From NCBI GenBank assembly GCA_914767715.1, contig OU612069.1, forward strand, positions 16,303,387 through 16,367,386: 64,000 nucleotides of DNA. Reading direction: 5' to 3'. How positions within the stretch are numbered: the stretch's first letter is position 1; the number at the start of each line of letters is the position of its first letter. Source of the DNA: Membranipora membranacea. Lineage: Eukaryota > Bryozoa > Gymnolaemata > Cheilostomatida > Membraniporidae. The translations under genes were made by a program, and so were the position numbers. This document shows, piece by piece, positions 23,512-36,600 of this stretch. A model generated the notes under the pieces. It had not been told where the DNA came from. It worked only from the letters and a program-made list of their open reading frames with translations, and did no database searches.

Positions 23512-23750
23512 CAGGCCTGTAGTTCTAGGAGGGGCAAGGAGGCAGCTGCCTCCCCTAGAAAGCTTTATACAGTCGCCTAAAAACACTATAATTGATTAAT
23601 CCATGTCAGATTCAGTCCCTCTGTGATTTCCATTTGGTAATTGTATGCCTTAAATTGCATGGGGAGGAGCTTATAGCAGCCCTCCTGGTGATACTCCAGA
23701 CACGCCTCGGACTATTGCCTCCCCTACCATATTTTTCTAAAATACGGCCA
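23512..23750. mobile_element. CTCCCCTAG miniature element, spacer B, second copy
   Basis: Equivalent of 8456-8697 with the same ends. Confidence 0.5.
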
Positions 23751-24723
23751 TGTAATAGACTAATAGTATAGGAATATTAGTACTGTAGGGGTGGCCATGT
23801 AAAAGAGGGGTGGACATATCGAGTGCATTCATATCAGCATATCATGACACCATCTATTCAGTTCGGCTAAGGTTTTCTTGCTATAATTAAACTATCGTAC
23901 TATTTGTCTCCATTCCATTTATTAGATTCCTTTCATATTAATATTGATAACCTAGGGGTGTAGCAACTCCAACCTTTTCACTCATGATATATCATAAACG
24001 TTGTTATAAGTGAAATAAATTATGTTTTATATATCAGATTGACACCATGGGGATGCATTTCACAACAATTCAAAACTTCATATTCAATATACAAAGAGCG
24101 AAGTATATAACAGTTGAAACACTGTCAGCTGATAGAATGAGCTCGAATCTTAAGGCAAATCAGCTCGACAAATACAGTGATTGAAATAAGTAAACATTTG
24201 CTCATGTTCTAGGTTAGACTGTTTTGACAAGCCTTGTCAAGCTTTGTCAAGCTTGTCAAGACAGGCTAGTTCTATGTATAGTTCTAAAAAAAACCCAAAG
24301 CACCAAAATATTGTGAGAAAAATAAAGAAATTTGAAAGATGATGTTTGAGGCATTAGATAAGACTATAAGAGAATAACATTGGGTGTACAATTTATTCAT
24401 TAGTTCTGAAAGGACAACTTGATCAGTGGATGACGGTGCATGAAAACTCATGCTTGTAAGCTGTAATTTCTTCAACAAAATAAAATATGGTTCAAAGATG
24501 AATAGTTGATACCATAGTTAACCACAAATGGGGCTGGTTGAGGTAAGGTACTTCGGCTAAATAGACTCTAAATAGCCCTCAGTGTTTATACCTGTGTCCA
24601 GACTGGTCTAAAATCATACAAGTTGTCATGCGCTGATCTCTTCATCAAGATGATGGTCAGACACTGATCTCTATATCATACCAGTGGTCATAGACCGAGC
24701 TCTACACCTGATACACTGAGCTG

Positions 24724-24739
24724 ACAGTAGGGGGCGCAC
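24724..24739 (+). promoter_or_regulatory. CTCF-like motif, spacer B
   Basis: ACAGTAGGGGGCGCAC, identical to the motif at 9665. Confidence 0.3.
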
Positions 24740-24995
24740 ATCTGAGATATTGATAACCTTCACCTTGCTGTACTGTAGATCTGTGACTATGAGGTCTGTC
24801 CATCTGCTCAGGTATCACTGTAAGTATCCAAGTAAGAATGACAGATAATGCATTATTGGTCATAGTTGGAGTAATCTCCTATTTTGATGTGTCAGAACAA
24901 CTCAATAATCATCATATCTATCACTTAACATTTTAACAGAACATTATCCCATTTAGTGAGACAGATATATTCTAGATCACCCAAGAAAGAGATGG

Positions 24996-25550
24996 ATGCA
25001 GACCATGTCATTGGTCACAACATTCTTACTCCAGGCAAATAAAGTCTTAATAAAACAAACAACTCGCATGCTAACTCGAATCTTACAATTGAAAGTAAAA
25101 CGGAAAATAAATAATAAAAGATCAAAATTTGAAACCAAAATGAAATATGTAAGCCCCGGAAATGACATGTTCAATTACATAGCAGATGACACCAAACCTC
25201 AACATGGCTTTCTATTTTATTTTCAACCGTCAAAGCAGACAATACAGACGACTTCGATGCCACCGGCAAAGGCTCCCTGTCATGAAAGAGGGTATAGAGC
25301 ACCAAAGGCTTGGGATGATTCCAAAAGGATTTCCATCAATCTGCATGTTCCATATGTGTATAATGAGATATACCTGTCGGTTATGTCAAGGGCTACCCTT
25401 AGTAATTTGGCTCCTAGAATTCATGACTCATCAATTATCCTTTGCAAAGGTAGTAAAGTTTGCATATCAGCTAAATTTTGGCATCAGCCCTATACGGTTT
25501 TGAAGATCAGATATGTCATACAAATATTAACCATTTTACTGAGGACTTGA
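24996..25550 (+). other. Unrecognised 184-codon open frame, spacer B
   Basis: This is the longest uninterrupted frame in the spacers. It is basic in its first 50 residues, then mixed, with no signal peptide, membrane helix or domain I recognise. The equivalent in unit A has a stop in this frame. The one in unit C (41,173-41,556) is open over its last 127 codons but differs at several residues (for example G to C, N to D, I to F), nearly all amino-acid-changing. That pattern favours a chance frame in duplicated DNA. It could also be a decayed retroelement piece. Confidence 0.2.
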
Positions 25551-26182
25551 GGTGATTATGATAATATTCATATTGTTATTTGATGATTGACGAATTTGAG
25601 GTAATACCAGACTTCAGGTGGTTCTAATACAGATCAAAACATCCCTACATCCCTACAATTATAATTTGTATCAAAACTTCGATAATTTTCCTTAATATAA
25701 ATGCTAAATATTTTAAACAATATTGGTATAGCTTGGGCAGACTGTCGTGTCGGGGTGGGTGGGTGACTGCCTGCCTGCCCAGGCTAACCTTGGTATGCTT
25801 CTGACTTTACTAACCCACCATCCCCTGTGCTTCATAGTGATCAATCATCCTCACTGTCACTACTTCAGATAATTATAAATGATTATAACATTATAATTAT
25901 AACTGGATAATATATCAATGCTGGGGTTTATGTCCCAAGGTTGGTTGCACCCTACTCATGATATGCTACCACTGTCGTTCTGTATAGTAAGGTTAGTCAG
26001 GCATACAGCAAGCACATCGTTGCATGGTAAATAAATCTCAAGCAATACTCTCCAAACAAAGTTTAATAATATACAAAAACTTGGGACTCTAATGTAATAT
26101 CACTTTCACAATATATAACAGAGATAAATGCAAGGGTAAGTAATATACAACTTAAATAATATTGAACCTAACTAATACTTAC

Positions 26183-26804
26183 TTAGCCTTCTGACTTAGA
26201 CTCAGTCAGCCTTCTCGGTGCTACACTAAGTGGCAATGGTACTAAATCTACTCGTTGTCCTCCGAAATCTACAAATCCTTCCTTGATATGGAAGGAAATG
26301 TATTCAAAAATCCATGTGATAAGAAAGCCTAGGAGGATTTCTGAAGAATTAGATCTCCCTCCTAATAAAAAAGGTTTGTGAAAATGTTATATCACCAATT
26401 CTTATATACAAATCAGTTTGTCCTTCTAGCTCAACAGCATGGTTAGATATAGAGAAAGGCCTTACATCAGTAGGCGTGATAACACATTGCAGCACTCGTG
26501 CTACATTATATGGGATCAGACTATGACATGCTCCAGTATCTAACAACACCTCAGTTAGGAAAGAATTTTGGTCATTTGTATAAAACTTATCTGGGTTGTA
26601 CAGCTCTACTGGTATGACTGGTAAGTGAAAAAAAGTATTCTCCCAGGTGTGCTCTCCTAGTGAGTACTCATATTCTTCTGTGTCTTCATTCATCATGTAA
26701 AGTGGATTCAACTCCTCAGGCTTAAAAGGAATAGACTTCTGCTGCAAAGTCTGAAAATCAGGATCATAGTGGATCATAGTGATTAATTGCCTCCCCCTGA
26801 CCAC
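26183..26804 (-). pseudogene. Broken retropepsin, spacer B
   Basis: Same fragment as 11,125-11,747, with the LLDTGACHSLIP active-site motif intact in the minus-strand frame 26,804-26,349. The T run after the flap has six T here (seven in A and C), so the frame ends a few residues later (F-I-R-R-E-I). The I-L-L-G-F motif remains out of frame. The near-3' stop found in unit A is absent here (GGA instead of TGA). Confidence 0.7.
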
Positions 26805-26948
26805 TATGATCCACTATGATCCTTGCTTAAATAATCAAAAAAAAACTGATTGCTATTTTCCACAATTTTCATTTTTTCAATTTTTTTATTTGCCCTATGA
26901 ACTCACAATATTTGATTTACTGGGGTAACATATTAACTTTTTTAATAG
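26739..26948. repeat. 210-bp dispersed repeat with hairpin, second copy in spacer B
   Basis: Equivalent of 11,682-11,890. The inverted repeat GGATCATAGTGGATCATAGT is retained at 26,761-26,822. Confidence 0.6.
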
Positions 26949-27133
26949 GACTGTCATTTTAACGGCAAATGGGGCGCTTTTTAAATACTTATCTTCTATA
27001 CAATCATACCTCAACTAAAGCTTGCCGGGACAAAGCACCCTCAACCAATGCATTGTTAACTTAGCAAAGTTGCCTAAATCTGAACGCTGCCTGGCGCTTA
27101 CGACAAATTGTGCACTTCTTCGAGTAATTATTT

Positions 27134-27361
27134 TCATTTCATCATCTCCACAACCATCACTTCGCCGGGGAAAGTGCATAAAGCCATTGCATCGTTAAAC
27201 TCAGCAACATATAAAAAATTGCCTAAAATTGCCCAGCAGGAGATCAATGAATTGGCAGATTGGCCGATGGTAGGCAGATAAAAACGTTGTATACTTACCT
27301 GGGCAAAATCATGAAATTTGTGGAAAGCTGGGGGAGATATTCTTTGAGCAACCCCAAGCAT
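27134..27361 (-). other. Exon-like minus-strand block with consensus donor, unit B
   Basis: Equivalent of 12,077-12,304. The short frame beginning MLGVAQRISPP is kept. The donor CCCAG|GTAAGTAT is intact, although the preceding codons carry changes (F-A-Q for L-A-Q). Confidence 0.25.
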
Positions 27362-29611
27362 ACAGAAATCAAAATTATCTCACCGCGTAACATCAATGGT
27401 TGGCCACTGGCTTAGATCAAGTTTGAAAAAGTCACAATGTATCGGTAGCGGTAAGCTGCGGCTTGGGTCCCTGGTTATCATTTTTTCCATCGGTTATAAT
27501 TTCCATAATATTTCGATATGAATAAAAGTTTACACCTTGACCTTTCTCGTTTCTAAATTAACTCTTTAATTTCTTAAATAAGTAATCAGAATTTACTCTA
27601 TATTCATATCTCTATATCCTCCAGACAATTTTGTAAGGGGTCAATATAGTCTTTAAAATAGAAAGAATGGCTGAAAGACGGTGTATTTAATAATCAGGAT
27701 CAGATCTTGACAGAGAATAACACAGCTTTGCGTTCCGTAAGATTTATTTGGTGCGGACTGGTTATCCTGTTAATAATAAATAACTGCAGAGATTAGCAAT
27801 TTGTAAAACACAAGTTTTAGTGACATGGTAAAATGCATACATTTGTAACGATTAAAAGGAAAAGTCTTGCACACATTGAATATCAACAGAGAAATTATTT
27901 AAATTAGTGAAAATATTAATTCTTTTAAATAGTTTGAAACAGAAACGCACAATAGTGATCAGTCGATGTTCAGAGATATCTTTGGACTGACTCAACTAAC
28001 TCACCCTCTCTCCCCCACTTGCCCAGTGGCCCACTTGCCCACTCGTCAACTCCCCCACATGCCCACTTGCCCGATACTGCCGATGCACTTGGCAAACAAG
28101 AAAACGATCTGTAGTTGCAAGGGTGTCTTATATTGGGTAAACAAGGCATTTTTATGGTAGTCGAGGAATTCTTATTAACATTGTTTAACGATCTACCAAA
28201 AGAGCTTATATGTCTGCATTAATTTGGTCCAAAGAAGTTGGTTAATTGGGTTGAGATATTTTATCAGTTTGCAGAATGTTTTGCTTTCCACATGTATAAA
28301 TTGAAACCTGGACCTTAGTGAAGAGTTCAGGTTGTGGATTGTTTTTTTAGAACAAACACTGCTTGTCCAACTACCCTGGTGATATATTCAGTTGCAGTCC
28401 CCACCTTGTCAGGGTTTGAGGGGAAGTCTTTTTCTTCATTCCTGATTAAATTTGTACCAGAATTTCGAAATTTGATTTGAATTGCTCTAAACAGATGGAA
28501 TAAGGATCAAGTTATTCATTGAAAGAATCAAGTAAGAGCTATGCAATTATATAACAATTGAATTTGATTAGGTTATTTTGATAATCAAAGGGATTGGCCC
28601 TCCTAAGGATGAGTTTTAGCCCTGAGGATTGCAGTCAATTCTGTGACCCTGTACCATTACACTGGCACGTGTTCGGATGGAGCACATGGTATTTCTCTCT
28701 TTAATGTCATCACTTTAATCCCCTACTTAACATTGATTAACATTGATTAATGTCAATCAGAATTCAAAACAGCGTGACCGTGACAAACTGAAATGATGAA
28801 TGTCTTCAAGCCTTTGCTAGAGATGATTTAAACAGTCGTGGTTTTTGATTCACAGGCTCATTTTGCCTGCTATGGGATTAAATGCCTATCAATAGCCGAC
28901 CATAAATTTAGTTGTAGCTGGTTTAAAAATTTAAAGTGGCAATAAGTAAAGTCACACATCGTTTCAGCTGATCGAAGAGAAGACTTCCTCTGTGCTATCC
29001 TAACACTGAACATAATATGTACATAGGAATGCTTTGAAATTTTTCAATGTGAGAACATTGCATTACTACTGGTCACCTAGCTACCTGACTAAATACTTTA
29101 TTGGACTTTCGATAGTATTTATTACAAAATGTTTTCTTGATATATATCTGCGAAAAACTTTCAAACTCAACTGAAAAATGTCGGGGTATGAAATTTGCCA
29201 ACCTCTTTGCTGAGCTCAAGCGTGTGTTAATGATTGTTCACTAAGTTCTCTTACCGTGTCATGAAAATCTTTCAGATTATGCCATTATGCCTTTATGCCA
29301 TTATGCCATTATTACAAAACATCTGAGAAACTGAAGAAAGACTGATTTTCACTGACACAAACTAAAACTGTGTAAGAGCAATTAGCTTCAGCATTATTTC
29401 TAGTGTAAGTTTCTAGTTGCGCTCCCTTACTCAAAACCAGGTATAGCAAGACTCTGCCGTTGAGAGGTTCTTCTAAATCACATTCTTGAATTCAGCAGTA
29501 TTTTCCTCAGAACTTACCATGATGCCTGTTACATGTTTATTTGATCACATATCCATTTGTAAGCTACAAGTTTTTCAGGGTTATAGCACAGCATTCACCA
29601 TTGACCTTAAA

Positions 29612-30102
29612 CCACTGCTGCCACACAGCCAAATGTGTGCTTATAGAATTCTGTATAGCTCAAAACTAATAATATGAGGCTGCAATCTTAGCATTTTCAC
29701 CTAATGAGCAAATAATTTGCACAAACTGATCGTCAAAATTAGGGTATGAAATGAATTATCTACCGCAACAGACGACCAACAGGTGACGTAGTTAACGTCT
29801 TACTAGGGCAAACTGTACACGCCATAAGCTGGTGCTGGTGCTGGTGCTGGTGCTGGTGTTGGTGCTGGTGCTGGTGCTGGTGCTGGTGCTGGTGCTGGTG
29901 CTGGTGCTGGAGCTGGTGCTGGTGCTGGTGCTGGTGCTGGTGCTGGTGCTGGTGCTGGTGCTGGTGCTGGTGCTGGTGCTGGTGCTGGTGCTGGTGCTGG
30001 TGCTGGTGCTGGTGCTGGTGCTGGTGCTGGTGCTGGTGCGTAGATTTCATGCCCTGATTTTGAAGATCAGTTTGTGCAAACTATTTACCCATTAGGAGAC
30101 AT
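29612..30102. mobile_element. CTGCTGCCAC miniature element with 35-unit CTGGTG array, spacer B
   Basis: The left end is intact. The right terminal repeat is missing: after CCCATTAGGAGACATT the sequence jumps to a block that normally lies 230 bases further on. The hexamer array fills the centre of the element. Confidence 0.7.
29829..30038. repeat. (CTGGTG)35 hexamer array
   Basis: 210 bases of CTGGTG units with two interruptions (a TTGGTG and a CTGGAG). On the minus strand it reads as His-Gln repeats and on the plus strand as Val-Leu repeats; both are by-products of the repeat, not genes. It lies inside a miniature element about 560 bases upstream of exon 1 of copy C. Confidence 0.95.
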
Positions 30103-30515
30103 TATTGTCAATCTACGATCATCTTTAGGAATGGGTTTCATGCAGTGACAGATCAAATAACTTAAACAATAAGGAAAGGCGGAGATCACATTAATCACAT
30201 TACTAAGGATAATAGCACCACATTCACCATTCATTTGTCAAAACAATCTTTAATTGTTTCAAAACATCATTGGGATTGTCAAATAAATCTGTCATTGTGA
30301 GGTTCTTAATAAATCACATTCTTGAATTCAGCAATATTTCTGACAGAAATAACTACCATGCCTGTTTATATATACTTTTATTGTCAATCTACAATCATCT
30401 TTAGGAATGGGTTTCATGCAGTGACAGAACAAATAACCTAAACAATTAGGAAAGGCGGAGATCACATTAATCACATTACTAAGGATAATAGCACCACATT
30501 CACCATTCATTTGTC
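30103..30515. repeat. Local duplication upstream of copy C exon 1
   Basis: The block starting ATTGTCAATCTACGATCATC (30,103-30,239) recurs at 30,379-30,515, and the other units have it once. Between the two lies the usual AAAACAATCTTTAATTG segment. The first block has replaced the right end of the neighbouring miniature element. Confidence 0.75.
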
Positions 30516-30623
30516 ATCAGATGTGTTGACTGGAATCGGTAAACATATCCTATAATGCAGTGATACAATATAACATTTGTTTTTTTGTCTACACAGTTAA
30601 ACTAGGGGCAATATCGGGCTAAA

Positions 30624-33600
30624 ATGAGGATTGAGGCAGGAGAAGCTGGGAAACAGCAGGAAACTGAGCTGCTCCTGAGTAGCTCGAAACATAAATATAA
30701 ATCATTAATGGAGCGGTTTTGGCGGTATGGGGTACTGATCAGTTCATCCCTAAGCTATACATTATCGTCTGGATTCAGCTTTGGAATTGCTGGATCGCTC
30801 ACCGTGGTAAACAGCGTACGCTTTGATATCAGCCTACAGAGAGCAAGCTGGTCTGTAGCAGTACACACTGTCTTTTTTCTCATGATGAGTAAGTACCTAT
30901 GAACTGTATATTTCATAGGGAACCTAATAATGTGGATATTTTATCGCCTTCTGCCTTCGGCTGTCAGTGAGTTCATGTGTATTCAATTGGAATAGCTGAG
31001 CCAAATTTAGATTGATTAAAACGTTCCATTTCAGGCAATTCCACACAGTTCTTTTATTTTTGAGAGATTACACAATTATGTAAAAAAAGTTCAGATGTTT
31101 ACAGTTCAGGATTCCTTTGATAGGTCTGGTTACATCTCTGCAAAGTTCTAAGGCCCGATGCTAAAACAGGCCCGTAGTTCTAGGGGAGGCAGGGGCGCTC
31201 TGCATCCCCTAGAATGCTCAAGGGAGCGGCCTCAAGTTACTATAATTGAATATTGCATGTCAGAATCAGCTCATTTGGGACTTCCATTTGCTGTTTATAT
31301 CATTAAAATGCTTTGGATCCTGGGGATTAACCCCTAAATCCAACAAGGGGCTTACAATATCATACTGGTGCCCTCAAGGTTTTTTGCGCCTACCCTAGCA
31401 TTTTCCCTAAACTCCGGATCTATTTGTCGCATTGATTCATACATTGATATGATATCAAATTCTTGTGATCATGGGATCGTGATGTTATGATTAATTCTAG
31501 GTCCGCTCTGTGCAGTATTAGCGAAGCTGATCTCCATCAGAAAAGTTCAGATGCTTGGTTGCGTCTTGTCAATCCTAGGAATTGGGCTATGCGGATTTGC
31601 GACAGAGCATTGGCATGTCATTCTTCTATTCGGCATAGTTGCAGGTATAAGATTATGGCATTATGGCTGCTTCCTAGAAATATGATTTGTTGAAGACAAG
31701 ATTTTGAGTTTAGAAAGTATCTTGTAATGAATCTTACTCTTATAATCCATTATTCTGTGCTACACACTAGGTCTTATTTTTATCACCATATTAGACCCCC
31801 CCCCCCTCCTAAATCTTCCCAGTGGGCACGTGATTACGAGCCGCCTGTATAAAAAGTGTTATTAAGGTGACCTGTTTATGAGTAACTCCGAACATGTATT
31901 CCCGGTAGGTTAGCATACTCTTTTCATGTTCAATTTAGCTTGTATTTTTCAAAGTTCTATTATTATCAAGAATTCTGAAATTTTAATCAAGTTAATGAGA
32001 AATTATTCAAGTGATGGTGACCCCGATGTAGAACTAGGTTGTGACGACGTAATGATAATCCCTGAGAGAAAAACACTGTCCTGTCTTCACTGAATCCCTA
32101 TCCTTTAATGAAGTTACTACTGTCTGCTATCCATTTGACACAAAAAAACTAGGGCTGAGATTAAGATCAATTTTCTTTAATCTTGAACATGCAATATCGA
32201 GATGAAAAGTATAGCTATAAAAATAATGACTCAACAAACTCAACAAAAGTTTCATATTTGAGAGGAAAGCTCATCATAAGTCTATATCTGTAAAAAAGAT
32301 ATTGTTATTGCTTGATTTCTTCTTCGGGAGTGGTCCTGTAATCAACCGGATGGGAAGAATAAAAATAAGAGTAATCGCAAATTAACTGAACATATTAAGA
32401 TTAAGATCAATTTTCTTTAATCTTGCACAGCCCTAGAAAAACTAGTCAAAATGCTATTCCATCAATAAATAGTTTAGCGCTGGTGACATCAACTGCGTTG
32501 CTTCTGCGTCGCCTTGCAACCAGGTGAAAACTTGGGGTGGAACGACAAAATAAAAAAATACAACAAAGAATTGTAAATGATATGTTTGCTGTATATATTT
32601 ACATAAATCGGCACATTTGGATGGCTGTTCATTAGGGTCTGATAATTTTATTAAGTAATAAGAGAAGAATACACTGCAGTGAATGTAATGCACTCCTGAT
32701 TTCTCACTAGTGAAGCTATCTCAGCCTCATAGGGCTGTGCTGATCACAGCGACCATACCTCTTGTATATTCAAGACTATGTACAAGGCAATTCTGGTGGT
32801 ACTACAGAAATTTGTTGTTGAGTCATAGACTAGCATGAACATGAACTTCTAGCGTATAGAAATGCACCAGTATTACTCATGCCTCATGCCTCGCCTAGGA
32901 TACTAACTTGAGAACTACAGGTCCGATTTCCTTAATTTTTCATTCTAATTGTAGCCATTCCTTGTTTAGCAATTTCCAAACCCTCAATTATATTTAATTG
33001 AATTTTTTATTATTGTGATGGCGATTTATAAAATTTAAGCCACCAGTGCCCATGCAAAAGAATAGGAGCTGTCAATAACTAGGAGCATTTGGCTCAGACG
33101 CCTCACAACCATTAATTCGTATCAAACCAGAATTGGCAGCGCAAAGTAGTCTCAATAAAACTAATTTGTGATAATTAATCGTAGTAACAAGCCTTGAAAT
33201 GAATTTTAAGTACTAGAGAAGGAAATCTCTATAATAACAGACAGGAATTAACAAGCCAGCCTGTGAACTATTGTAAAATACACTAAAATGACTTGATTTT
33301 AGATACTTATATTACTACGCAAAATCTGGTGTAGAAATATATCAGGAAAAAAACCATGAATGGTTGGATTTTCCTCTGTATTCATGAGGCATTTTTTTCA
33401 ATTTGAGTAAAGATGTTGATTCAAAACTTGGGAATATACAATTAGGATAATATGTTTGTAGATAATTCCAATGCAATTGTTCACTTGACATATGTCTTAT
33501 TTGAAGTTAGCTTGGCAAAATGAATATTGAGTTTATAGCCTGCCTCTGGAAGACTGCATGATCGGCCTTCTTATCATACCCCTTCCCAAACACAAAAGTT

Positions 33601-36600
33601 TCATTTGGTTCAAAATCAATGCCTAGTGCCCTCACCAAGGCTTTTGATGATGCCCCTATCACAAAAAATATTTCAGTCTTAGTTCAGTTTTCACATATTT
33701 GTACTTCTCGTTTTGTACAGCAAAGGAGCATTTTTTCAAAAATTTGACCAATTTCGAAGTATGATTATTCAAAATTGCAAAATGGCACATCGATTTCTAT
33801 TCATCAATACTGGCCTGCACTGGGTTAGTGAGGGCACTAGGGTAAATACATTTGTCCACCTTGGCCAACGATTGACACAGCTCACTTTCAATATATCATT
33901 GTCAACACTAATGGCGTAGCTATCAGTATGTGAATTTTGATTTTTCAAGTCAAATCAAACATTGAACATTATTGTTGTTATGGCTGCATGAGATAAGGGT
34001 AGTCTTTATGTATTGACTGCATTTTTTGCTCCATGAACTTGCAATGTCTTTGTATGTGGACAATAGTGACAATAGATTTTGACATGTTGCTGAAATTCAG
34101 TGTCGCGCTATGATGTTACGTCATGGCGTAACGTAGTCAAATTTAAACTTCTTTGATCATGTGGATTGAGAAACCCCAAAAAAAATTTTGCCAGGCATGA
34201 CCTTAAAGAAAATGTCTACTTTAAATACCATTATCATCACATATAAATCAAGGGATTATCCCATTACTTCAATTTCGTTAACTGGTTGCTACTTCATTGC
34301 TACATTGAGGTAAACACGTAGTAGCTACATGTTCAATTGGTAGCACAAAACCGTGGTAAACTGTCCTGCCTCATTTAACAACGGACTAGTGGATACAAAT
34401 AAAAAGTATATTTAAATTCCTTTTTTATTAGGAATAGGACTTTCCCTGGTTCGATGTTCCCTTCTCGGAATTTTGCCATATCACTTTGAGGAGCAAAGTC
34501 TTCACATGGCTATCGCTGCGGCAACTTGTGGGTACTTTGCTGGCTACTTGCTTGTACCTGTACCGGCTAGTTACCTGTTTATGACATACGGCTTCAATCA
34601 TGCCATGCTCATAGCATCTTCAGTGATGCTTCTGCATAACCCAGGTGTAATATTCTTCACACAAGGGGAAAAGTTCGTGAAAAATGAACCACACCATAAA
34701 GTCACCTCTCTCAGAAACAGCCTGTTTGAGATTCTTACAGACCTAAAGGTAATAATTTGACTCATATCCATGAAAATTTGCAGTCCCACAGAGTCGTTTT
34801 GGTTAACATCACCTACGCTTAATGCCAACATAATTTTTCATTGCATCTTCATTTTTCCTGAATTTAACGCAAAAGAATGCCAAAAAACACCTCAAAAGTC
34901 CTCAAAAAGACCTCAAAATTCCCTAAAAATTGCTGTTTTTTTGTATTCTTTTGCGTTAAATTCAAGAAAAATGAAGATGCAATGAAAAAATATGTTGGTA
35001 TTTCTTGTGTGCACCATGGTTAATGAAAGCGGCTTCGTATGTGAGAACTTTCAAAAAAACTTTGTTTGGCCACAATAGTGGTTATTTGGACAGCATGTTT
35101 GGCGTGATGCAAAGGTGGCGAAAATATTAGCCGCATTCGAGAGTCTACTGTCACTGCAAAATGCAAGCTAATTTTTTGAAAGTCAATGTGTATGACATTT
35201 GAAGAGTACTCTAAGAGAAAATCTCAATTAATTTTGATTCGAGCCTATGATCTGTTGTGAATTAATGATTGAAATTTCACATATTTTCACGGCTTCACAA
35301 AAAAAATGCGTTGTATGGCGTGACGTAAAAAGTCAATTTAGACTAGTCATATTTCAAAGAAAATCAAGTTTTACGATGAACACAATCTCTAAGTATACAT
35401 TCCACCTGATTTAAAATTTCTTGCAATTAATTTGACTGCTCAATCTGCATCGACAAAAAGAGCGTTTTCTGCCTCATTTCCTCCCTAAAATGACACAACG
35501 TCATCGAATCAAGTTTTTGTTCAGGTATTCATTTTCAGTAGCTCGGCAGCTTTCCAACGGTATATGATATGTTGATATTCGGATCGGTCTTTGACATTAC
35601 CTTAAGATGAAGGGTTGCTGATAATTCAATCGCCTGCTCTCTTATAAAATACAGTGCTGCCTAGCAAACAAGTAACATCCAAATGCTTAAAAACTGTGTA
35701 GATATGGATCGATGTAAAGGGTTGAGGTAAAGTGAATGACCATTTCTGATATCATTTTAGCTTATACCCCTATGAAAACAGAGCTCAGCAACACCCTTGC
35801 AACTCGTGTGATGCGTTCTCCGTCTCTGCGACACAATCCTTTATCCTGATTGATCGTGCAGATTTAGAGCTCATCATGCCTTTTCTTGAAATATTTTTTG
35901 TTGTAAAAGCATTTGTAATGTTCAAGCAAATATTTTTCGTTTCAGTTATGGCTGATGTTGCTGTCCTCCTTTGTGAGGAAGGTTGGTTTCTCTGGTTACT
36001 TTACAATATACCAGGACTATGCTGATCATGAACTAAACCTATCACTGACAGATTCTGGTACCGCCGGCACTATTTATGGAGTAACAGCAATTATTGGATG
36101 TGCCGTTATATCAATAACACATGCATTTGGATGGAAATACAACAAGATCATAGCCCTTTCTCTATGCGCGGTATTCGCAGGAGGTGCCATCTGCTTGGTG
36201 TCGATAGCTCGTACCAAGGTATTGTTAAACTATATGGTTAAATATAGCTGACCTGAATTTATAAGAAATCAGACTTTTAGGTGGCCTGTCACCAGCCTTT
36301 TACTTATTATGTCACAACAACAATTACTGTTATCTTACTCTGACATACCTAATACCGATTGTTATCTTTGTTAATATCTTCAGTCATCAGTATCTAGCTC
36401 CAATTCACACACACACACATGTAAAATCAACTCAATCTAACAATCTAAAATCTTATTTCGATATGGCTTTCTTCACCTAAGGTTTTTTTCTTCATATTTG
36501 TAAGCACATGTGTCAGGTGCACTGGTTGTAAGTCCGGGAGATTCATGTTAATTTTGTTGTATTTTCCATGCATCAGCCCTCTTCCACTCTGAAAATACAT

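Larger units (their letters stand above)
21920..30596. other. Spacer between transporter copies B and C
   Basis: About 8.7 kb with the same layout as the A-B spacer. Relative to spacer A it lacks a roughly 250-base block with the AATC microsatellite. It shares with spacer C a segment rich in CCCACTTGCCC (27,550-28,080) that spacer A lacks. It has a 35-unit CTGGTG array and a local duplication just before exon 1 of copy C. No convincing host gene was found. Confidence 0.6.

Noticed and set aside
29760-30095. His-Gln-rich (minus) and Val-Leu-rich (plus) open frames
   Set aside because: They are translations of the CTGGTG hexamer array; the frames begin and end in flanking element sequence with no start or splice support.
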